Origin: an uncultured Bacteroidales bacterium
GTDB taxonomy: Bacteria; Bacteroidota; Bacteroidia; Bacteroidales; UBA932
Length of the DNA: 5,035 nt
Direction of reading: 5' to 3'
Assembly: GCA_900317065.1 (NCBI GenBank)
Contig: ONFK01000143.1
Coordinates: 1 to 5,035, forward strand
This document shows, one piece after another, positions 1 through 4,213 of the stretch. Each line of letters begins with the position of its first letter. Position 1 is the stretch's first letter. The notes under the pieces are model-generated. The model searched no databases. It saw nothing but the letters and a program-made list of their open reading frames with translations, and was not told where the DNA came from. Made by a program: the position numbers and the translations under genes.

Positions 1-1107
1 CAGCTCGAGACTTTCCTCCGGGCAAAACTCCAGGAATACGGCTATCTGCAGGTAGTTACTCCCCATATCGGAAGCAAGCAGCTTTATGTGACCTCCGGCC
101 ACTGGGCCAAATACGGAAAGGATTCCTTCCAGCCCATCAAGACTCCCCAGGAAGGTGAGGAATACATGCTCAAGCCCATGAACTGCCCTCACCACTGCGA
201 GATATATGCATCGTCTCCTCACTCATACAAGGAACTTCCCATCCGCCTCGCGGAATTCGGCACGGTTTACAGATATGAGCAGAGCGGCGAACTGCACGGC
301 CTCACCCGCGTGCGCAGCTTCACCCAGGACGACGCTCACATGTACGTGCGTCCCGACCAGCTCAAGGACGAGTTCAAGAAGGTGATCGACCTGATCCAGT
401 ATGTGTTCAAGGTGTTCAAGTTCGACAAGTTCAAGGCTCAGATCTCGCTGCGCGACAAGGTCAACCGCGAAAAATATATCGGCAGCGAAGAGAATTGGGA
501 GAGGGCCGAGAGGGCTATCATCGAATCTTGCGAAGAAAAGGGTCTTCCCGCAAAGGTTGAATACGGCGAAGCCGCGTTCTACGGGCCCAAGCTCGATTTC
601 ATGGTGAAGGACGCCCTCGGCCGTGAATGGCAGCTGGGAACTATCCAGGTGGATTATAACCTGCCCGAGCGCTTTGAACTCGAGTATATCGATGCGGACG
701 GCACCAAGAAGCGCCCCATCATGATTCACCGTGCTCCTTTCGGAAGCATCGAGCGTTTCACCGCCGTGTTGCTTGAACATACAGCCGGGCATCTGCCCGT
801 CTGGCTCGCTCCCGAGCAGGTTAAAGTACTGCCAATCAGTGAGAAATTTGAAAATTATGCAAAAAAAGTTTGCGAATTGCTAAATAATTCCGAAATTCGC
901 GCTTCAATAGACTCCCGCAACGAGACACTCGGCAAGAGGATCAGGGACATAGCCCAGTTCAGAGTGCCTTTGCTTGTGGTTGTCGGTGAAAAGGAAGAAG
1001 CCGACGGCACCGTCTCTGTTCGCAGGGAAGGGGTGAACGTGGGCAGTATGAGTGCGGAAGATTTTGTTAAATATGTTAAGTCAGCTGTTGCTGAAGAGTT
1101 ATCCTAG
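1..1107 (+). CDS. thrS: Threonyl-tRNA synthetase, C-terminal 368 residues (5' end outside window)
   Basis: This enzyme charges tRNA-Thr with threonine using ATP in the cytoplasm. The frame is open from base 1, so the gene starts upstream. Against the E. coli protein (about 640 residues), roughly the first 270-280 residues are missing, that is the TGS and editing domains. What remains is the class II catalytic core followed by the anticodon-binding domain. Numbering from the first codon seen, the three zinc ligands of the family are visible: Cys62 in KPMNCPHH, His113 in TQDDAH and His243 in MIHRA. Motif 2 lies around residues 82-113 (RLAEFGTVYRYE onward) and motif 3 around 243-253 (HRAPFGSIERF). 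The anticodon-binding domain starts near residue 266 (VWLAPEQV). The TAG stop abuts the infC ATG with no spacer. A stretch of A/T-rich codons at about 822-910 differs from the GC-ending codons around it. Identity is secure. Confidence 0.97.
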   Translation, partial: QLETFLRAKLQEYGYLQVVTPHIGSKQLYVTSGHWAKYGKDSFQPIKTPQEGEEYMLKPMNCPHHCEIYASSPHSYKELPIRLAEFGTVYRYEQSGELHGLTRVRSFTQDDAHMYVRPDQLKDEFKKVIDLIQYVFKVFKFDKFKAQISLRDKVNREKYIGSEENWERAERAIIESCEEKGLPAKVEYGEAAFYGPKLDFMVKDALGREWQLGTIQVDYNLPERFELEYIDADGTKKRPIMIHRAPFGSIERFTAVLLEHTAGHLPVWLAPEQVKVLPISEKFENYAKKVCELLNNSEIRASIDSRNETLGKRIRDIAQFRVPLLVVVGEKEEADGTVSVRREGVNVGSMSAEDFVKYVKSAVAEELS

Positions 1108-1701
1108 ATGCCAGGACCTTACAGACCGAAACCTTCAGGTTTCAAGAAGACCCGCAAGCCCGATCCGCGTTTCCAGCAGAAGCGCGACGAGAACGAGTCA
1201 CCGATAAACGAGCAGATTACCGCTCCTCAGGTGCGCCTTGTCGGAGATAATATCCCCGAGCAGGGTGTCTACCCTCTTGCAAAGGCTCTGGCCATGGCGG
1301 ACGAGATGGAACTCGATCTCGTCCTGATCAGCGACAAGGCGGATCCGCCCGTGTGCAAGATACTCGACTACCAGAAGTATCTCTACCAGCAGCGGAAGAA
1401 AGCCAAGGAGATGAAATCCAATTCCGCAAAGGTGGTGCTGAAGGAGATAAGGTTCGGTCCCAATACCGATGAGCACGATTTCCAGTTCAAGCTGAAACAT
1501 GCTCAGGAGTTCCTCCAGGAGGGCTCCAAGGTGAAGGCCACCATCTTCTTCCGCGGCCGCTCCATCATGTTCAAGGACCAGGGAGAGAAGCAGCTCCTGC
1601 GTTTCGCCGTTGAACTTGAAGAATTCGGCAGGGCCGAAAACATGCCTACGCTGGAGGGAAAGAGGATGCACATCATCATCGCTCCGGTCAAGAAGAAATA
1701 G
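1108..1701 (+). CDS. infC: Translation initiation factor IF-3
   Basis: IF3 binds the 30S subunit, keeps it apart from 50S and checks the start codon and initiator tRNA. The protein has 197 residues. The N-terminal domain starts at about residue 32 (PINEQI) and includes VRLVGD and DPPVCKILDYQKYLY. A lysine-rich linker covers about 92-110. The C-terminal domain begins at KEIRFGPNTDEHDF (112-125) and ends with PTLEGKRMHIIIAPV. Residues 1-31 are a basic, proline-containing extension absent from E. coli IF3. No other ATG or GTG lies between residue 1 and the conserved core, which supports the ATG at 1108. That ATG follows the thrS TAG directly, and the upstream sequence offers only a weak purine patch (gaagag), so initiation is probably coupled to thrS termination. 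E. coli limits infC through an AUU start; here it is ATG, so that exact device is absent. Identity is secure. Confidence 0.97.
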   Translation: MPGPYRPKPSGFKKTRKPDPRFQQKRDENESPINEQITAPQVRLVGDNIPEQGVYPLAKALAMADEMELDLVLISDKADPPVCKILDYQKYLYQQRKKAKEMKSNSAKVVLKEIRFGPNTDEHDFQFKLKHAQEFLQEGSKVKATIFFRGRSIMFKDQGEKQLLRFAVELEEFGRAENMPTLEGKRMHIIIAPVKKK

Positions 1702-1702
1702 T

Positions 1703-1717
1703 CCGCAGTGTTTGCGG
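1703..1717 (+). promoter_or_regulatory. Small hairpin in the infC-rpmI spacer
   Basis: A perfect 5-bp stem, CCGCA/TGCGG, closes a 5-base loop (GTGTT) directly after the infC stop codon. No T-run follows, so it is not a standard terminator. In other bacteria bL20 represses the infC-rpmI-rplT messages by binding leader RNA that imitates its 23S rRNA site, so the position is suggestive. The stem is short, however, and I cannot show a match to the rRNA site. It may equally act in 3'-end processing or mean nothing. Confidence 0.35.
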
Positions 1718-1720
1718 TAG

Positions 1721-1750
1721 TATATAATTATTAATAAAAACAAAAGAACA
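1721..1750 (+). promoter_or_regulatory. A/T-rich rpmI leader with a weak promoter-like element
   Basis: This stretch is almost pure A/T and runs into the rpmI ATG with an A-rich leader (aaaaacaaaagaaca). It has no Shine-Dalgarno sequence, the typical Bacteroidota initiation context of unstructured, A-rich RNA. It contains TATAAT at 1723-1728, but no TTGACA-like box lies 17 bases upstream. It also does not fit the Bacteroidota pattern of TTTG about 20 bases before TAnnTTTG. I regard it as a good translation initiation region and only a doubtful internal promoter. Confidence 0.25.
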
Positions 1751-1945
1751 ATGGCAAAGCTTAAAACCAATTCCGGTGCCAAAAAGCGTTTCACGCTTAC
1801 CGGGTCGGGAAAAATCAAGAGGAAACACGCTTACCACAGCCACATCCTCACCAAGAAGACCAAGAAACAGAAAAGGAATCTTGATCATTTCGCCATCCTC
1901 GACAAAGTCGATGAGAAGCGAGTAAAAGAATTGTTGGTTCTCTAA
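1751..1945 (+). CDS. rpmI: 50S ribosomal protein L35 (bL35)
   Basis: This small 23S rRNA-binding protein of the large subunit has 64 residues, the family's usual size. The N-terminus MAKLKTNSGAKKRF is the typical bL35 signature. It is followed by the basic stretch GKIKRKHAYHSHILTKK (about 20-36) and a hydrophobic tail with VDEKRVKELL. The ATG at 1751 gives the expected N-terminus and sits after an A-rich leader without a Shine-Dalgarno. The gene lies between infC and rplT, as in most bacteria, with a 12-base spacer to rplT, so both are probably translated from one message. Identity is secure. Confidence 0.97.
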   Translation: MAKLKTNSGAKKRFTLTGSGKIKRKHAYHSHILTKKTKKQKRNLDHFAILDKVDEKRVKELLVL

Positions 1946-1957
1946 AAAAGTTCAATT

Positions 1958-2302
1958 ATGCCTAGATCAGTCAACTCAGTCGCCTCCAGGGCGCGCCGCA
2001 AGAAGATTCTCAAGAGAACCCGCGGTAACTTCCTCTCCAGAAAGAATGTCTGGACCGTAGCAAAAAACACTTACGAGAAAGGTCTCACCTATGCATACCG
2101 CGACCGTCGTCGCAAGAAGGGTGCTTTCCGTGCTCTGTGGATTCAGCGTATCAACGCCGCTGCCCGCCAGTACGGCCTCAGCTACTCTCAGTTCATGGGT
2201 AAGCTTGCAAAGCAGAACATCGGTCTTAACCGTAAGGTGCTTGCCGACCTTGCAATGAACAACCCCAAGGCGTTCGAAGCAATAATCAACTCCGTAAAGT
2301 AA
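1958..2302 (+). CDS. rplT: 50S ribosomal protein L20 (bL20)
   Basis: bL20 binds 23S rRNA early in large-subunit assembly and represses its own operon in several bacteria. The protein has 114 residues, normal for the family. The basic N-terminal extension (about 1-60) contains SVASRARRKKILKRTRGNF and SRKNVWTVAKN. The globular part starts near GAFRALWIQRINAAAR (about 55-70) and includes YSQFMGKL and LNRKVLADLA. The start at 1958 gives MPRSVNSVASR, the usual bL20 beginning. No Shine-Dalgarno lies before it (aaaaaagttcaatt). lepB begins six bases after its stop, which leaves no room for a separate RNA gene or terminator there. Confidence 0.97.
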   Translation: MPRSVNSVASRARRKKILKRTRGNFLSRKNVWTVAKNTYEKGLTYAYRDRRRKKGAFRALWIQRINAAARQYGLSYSQFMGKLAKQNIGLNRKVLADLAMNNPKAFEAIINSVK

Positions 2303-2308
2303 AGTGAA

Positions 2309-3577
2309 GTGAACTTGAAGGAAATTACCCGTAACAAGTGGGTGAAGTTCTCGTTTTGGGCTTTGCTCTATGTGCTGTGGGTAATCTGGCTGGGGAACTA
2401 TTGGTGGCTTTTCGGTCTCGCCGTCATCTTCGACCTCTGCGTGAGCAAGAAAGTCAAGTGGCGTTTCTGGAAAAAAGACGGATGGCTCGACGCGATAATC
2501 TTCGCAGTGGTAGTTGTCACGTTCATCAATATTTTCTTCTTTCAGGCCTTCAAAATCCCTTCTTCCTCAATGGAGAGCAGCCTCTACACTGGAGACCATC
2601 TCTTCGTGAGCAAATTGACATATGGGCCGCGTGTGCCTCAGACCCCGCTGACCATCCCTTTTACGCACAACTCTATCTTCGGAAAGGAATCTTATTCGAA
2701 ACTGATCCAGAACGATTACAGGAGGCTCAAAGGGTTCAGGAATGTGAAAAGAGGCGACATCGTGGTTTTCAACTTCCCGAACGGCGACACCGTTCTGCGC
2801 AGGGACCCTGCAGCTGATTACTACATGCTCTCGCGCATATACGGAAGAGAACAGATCATTGAAAGACTAGGTCCTGTAACCGTCCGTCCTGCGGACAAGA
2901 CAGACCACTATGTGAAGCGCTGCGTCGCGCTTCCCGGAGATACCCTCGAGGTCCGTGACGGTCTCGTATGGGTCAACGGGGAGAAGCAGACGGTCTGGCC
3001 CGGGATTCAGCTCAGCTACAAGGTGACAACCAAGGGCGGAGCCCTCAATCCCAAGACCATCGACAAGCTCGGGCTCAACGTGAAGGAACTGTTCTACGAC
3101 AGCAACCTGCCCGGCTATCCGGCAATGCCCCTTACGGCAGCGATGCTGGAAGAGGTCCGGGCGCTTCCGACGGTGGTGGACATCGTTCCGAACATCGACA
3201 GCGAAGACACTTTCGTCTTCCCGTACGGTGGAGGTTTCGGATGGACGCGTGATCAGTACGGCCCTCTCTGCATCCCCTCCAAGGGTGCAAGCGTGGAGAT
3301 TACGGCGGAAACACTGCCGCTCTACGAACGCATCATAAGGGATTACGAGAAGTCGGATCTGCGCAAAGCAATAGAAGAAGGCACATACACTTTCGAACAG
3401 GATTACTACTTTATGATGGGAGACAACCGGCACAACTCCCTCGACTCCAGGTACTGGGGATTTGTCCCCGAAGACCATGTGGTAGGGACTCCGGCCGTAA
3501 TATGGCTCTCGACCGACGCGGGACGGAAGTTCCCGTCGAACATAAGGTGGAACAGATTTGGAAAAGTAAAATTTTAA
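2309..3577 (+). CDS. lepB: Type I signal peptidase (leader peptidase)
   Basis: This membrane serine protease removes signal peptides from exported proteins on the outer face of the inner membrane. Of 422 residues, about 14-45 form one or two hydrophobic segments rich in Trp, and about 60-80 form another just before the catalytic domain. The catalytic serine is Ser87 in KIPSSSMESSL. The general-base lysine is Lys203 in YVKRCVALPGD. The conserved box near the end is MMGDNRHNSLDSRYWGFVP (369-387). Both spacings are larger than in E. coli: 116 residues between Ser and Lys (55 there) and a long stretch before MMGDNR, the two-insert form I associate with Bacteroidota. The start is GTG at 2309, six bases after rplT; TTG at 2315 is an alternative two codons later. 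No Shine-Dalgarno is evident. The rpmB start follows its stop after 12 bases. Function is secure; the exact start is less so. Confidence 0.95.
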   Translation: MNLKEITRNKWVKFSFWALLYVLWVIWLGNYWWLFGLAVIFDLCVSKKVKWRFWKKDGWLDAIIFAVVVVTFINIFFFQAFKIPSSSMESSLYTGDHLFVSKLTYGPRVPQTPLTIPFTHNSIFGKESYSKLIQNDYRRLKGFRNVKRGDIVVFNFPNGDTVLRRDPAADYYMLSRIYGREQIIERLGPVTVRPADKTDHYVKRCVALPGDTLEVRDGLVWVNGEKQTVWPGIQLSYKVTTKGGALNPKTIDKLGLNVKELFYDSNLPGYPAMPLTAAMLEEVRALPTVVDIVPNIDSEDTFVFPYGGGFGWTRDQYGPLCIPSKGASVEITAETLPLYERIIRDYEKSDLRKAIEEGTYTFEQDYYFMMGDNRHNSLDSRYWGFVPEDHVVGTPAVIWLSTDAGRKFPSNIRWNRFGKVKF

Positions 3578-3589
3578 AAGTATAAAACT

Positions 3590-3832
3590 ATGTCAAAGGT
3601 TTGTCAAGTAACCGGAAGAAAGAGGATGAAAGGCAACAACGTTGCCCATTCCAAACTGCGCACCAAGCGCGACTTCTCCCTGAACCTCAAGAACAAGAAG
3701 TTCTGGAGCGAAGAGGAGCAGAGGTATATTACCCTTAAAGTGTCCTGCAAGGGCATTCGCGAGATTGAGAAGAACGGCCTCGAGGCTACTCTCAAGAAAG
3801 CAAAGAACGCAGGACTTGTTAACCTTGTTTAA
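3590..3832 (+). CDS. rpmB: 50S ribosomal protein L28 (bL28)
   Basis: This large-subunit protein lies near the E site and has 80 residues. The start MSKVCQVTGRKRMKGNNVAHS is the bL28 signature: the C-x-VTG turn, then GNNV-SH-like residues. It is followed by KTKR-type basic residues and FSLNLKNKKFW. The C-terminal half (YITLKVSCKGIREIEKNGLE) matches the family's strand and helix. Only single cysteines (Cys5 and one near residue 53) are present and there is no CxxC pair, so this is the zinc-free form. Twelve A/T-rich bases without a Shine-Dalgarno separate it from lepB. A 6-bp hairpin sits at 3632-3646, within codons 15-19. Eleven bases separate it from rpmG, and the two genes are normally neighbours. 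Confidence 0.97.
   Translation: MSKVCQVTGRKRMKGNNVAHSKLRTKRDFSLNLKNKKFWSEEEQRYITLKVSCKGIREIEKNGLEATLKKAKNAGLVNLV
3632..3646 (+). other. Perfect 6-bp stem early in rpmB
   Basis: GGCAAC and GTTGCC flank a three-base loop (AAC), about 42 bases after the rpmB start. The codons specify the conserved GNNVA turn of bL28, so part of the sequence is fixed by the protein. It may modestly slow early elongation, but chance is a fair explanation for a stem of this size. Confidence 0.3.
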
Positions 3833-3843
3833 ATAATTGAATC

Positions 3844-4032
3844 ATGGCAAAGAAAGCTAAAGGTAACAGGGTGCAGGTCATCCTCGAATGCACGGAGCAG
3901 AAAGAGAGCGGTGTTCCCGGAATGAGCCGCTACATCACAACCAAGAACAAGAAGAACACTCCCGACCGTCTTGAGCGCAGGAAGTACAATCCTTTCCTCA
4001 AGAAAGTCACTGTTCATCGTGAAATCAAATAA
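3844..4032 (+). CDS. rpmG: 50S ribosomal protein L33 (bL33), zinc-free form
   Basis: This small large-subunit protein contacts the E-site tRNA region. It has 62 residues. MAKKAKGNRVQVILECTE leads to the conserved RYITTKNKKNTPDRLERRKYNP segment (about 29-50) and ends KKVTVHREIK. Zinc-binding L33 proteins have two CxxC pairs; here only Cys16 is present, so no zinc ribbon can form. Like rpmB, this is the type that does not depend on zinc. The start ATG follows an A/T-rich 11-base spacer (ataattgaatc) with no Shine-Dalgarno. Its first 14 bases, ATGGCAAAGAAAGC, are identical to those of the next gene. Nineteen bases separate the two. Confidence 0.96.
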   Translation: MAKKAKGNRVQVILECTEQKESGVPGMSRYITTKNKKNTPDRLERRKYNPFLKKVTVHREIK

Positions 4033-4037
4033 TTGTT

Positions 4038-4044
4038 AAAGGAG
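4038..4044 (+). promoter_or_regulatory. Strong Shine-Dalgarno sequence before the DUF4295-type gene
   Basis: AAAGGAG ends seven bases before the ATG at 4052, a near-ideal spacing. Its AAGGAG pairs fully with the usual anti-Shine-Dalgarno of 16S rRNA. No other gene in this window has a comparable site: the regions before infC, rpmI, rplT, lepB, rpmB, rpmG and ftsY are A/T-rich or only weakly purine-rich. It fixes the start codon of the small gene and may have a regulatory role in a lineage that mostly does without such sites. Confidence 0.8.
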
Positions 4045-4051
4045 ATAAGAT

Positions 4052-4210
4052 ATGGCAAAGAAAGCCGTCGCAACATTCGCAGCAAAGGCCGGTGCTAAGA
4101 GCATGGTCAAGTGCATCCGTATGGAGAAATCTCCCAAGACTGGCGCTTACGTTTTCACTGAGCAGCTTGTCGAGGCTGAGAAAGCAAAGGACTTCTTCGC
4201 AAAGAAGTAA
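4052..4210 (+). CDS. DUF4295-type small basic protein, probable ribosome-associated protein
   Basis: This 52-residue lysine-rich protein begins MAKKAVATFAAKAGAKSMVK, contains MEKSPKTGAYVFTEQLV (about 24-40) and ends KDFFAKK. The SPKTGAY...F core and the FFAKK tail match what I know of the short DUF4295 family of Bacteroidota, encoded between rpmG and ftsY. Its size, charge and ribosomal neighbours indicate a ribosomal protein. I recall that a Flavobacterium johnsoniae ribosome structure revealed a new large-subunit protein named bL38, and this family may be that protein; I cannot confirm it here. No signal peptide or membrane segment is seen. The start is fixed by the strong Shine-Dalgarno at 4038-4044. 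The TAA stop is in the same frame as ftsY, three bases before its TTG start, and lies within a hairpin. Confidence 0.88.
   Translation: MAKKAVATFAAKAGAKSMVKCIRMEKSPKTGAYVFTEQLVEAEKAKDFFAKK
4191..4208 (+). promoter_or_regulatory. Hairpin over the end of the DUF4295-type gene, just before ftsY
   Basis: ACTTCTT and AAGAAGT form a perfect 7-bp stem around the loop CGCA. The 3' arm includes the first base of the TAA stop, and the stem ends five bases before the ftsY TTG codon. A ribosome finishing the small gene would have to open it, so it could tie ftsY initiation to translation of the upstream gene. The stem is A/U-rich and therefore only moderately stable. The T-run at 4225-4230 is too far away for an intrinsic terminator. 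Confidence 0.45.
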
Positions 4211-4213
4211 GCC

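Noticed and set aside
403..436. Tandem-like ttcaag units in thrS
   Set aside because: They are alternating Phe-Lys codons in a normal part of the synthetase. There is no sign of a mobile or expanded repeat.
223..792. Long minus-strand open frame opposite thrS
   Set aside because: It mirrors a conserved synthetase, has no recognisable domain and has no initiation context. It is a by-product of GC-rich codon usage.
1438..1451. Internal AAGGAGATAAGG in infC, similar to the DUF4295 Shine-Dalgarno region
   Set aside because: It encodes the conserved KEIR of IF3 and no start codon follows at suitable distance. Chance similarity.
1506..1527. CCTCC/GGAGG self-complementary segment in infC
   Set aside because: The loop would be a single base unless pairs are opened, and the codons specify a conserved IF3 segment (EFLQEGS).
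1198..1818. Minus-strand open frame of about 206 codons opposite infC and rpmI
   Set aside because: It crosses two certain genes and their spacer, and its product resembles no family I know. Antisense shadow.
2867..3478. Minus-strand open frame opposite lepB
   Set aside because: It lies wholly inside the conserved peptidase gene and shows no protein motifs.
3557..3588. Possible Bacteroidota promoter before rpmB (TTTG, then TATAAAAC about 20 bases on)
   Set aside because: The second box fails the TTTG half of TAnnTTTG, and the implied transcription start would fall after the rpmB ATG.
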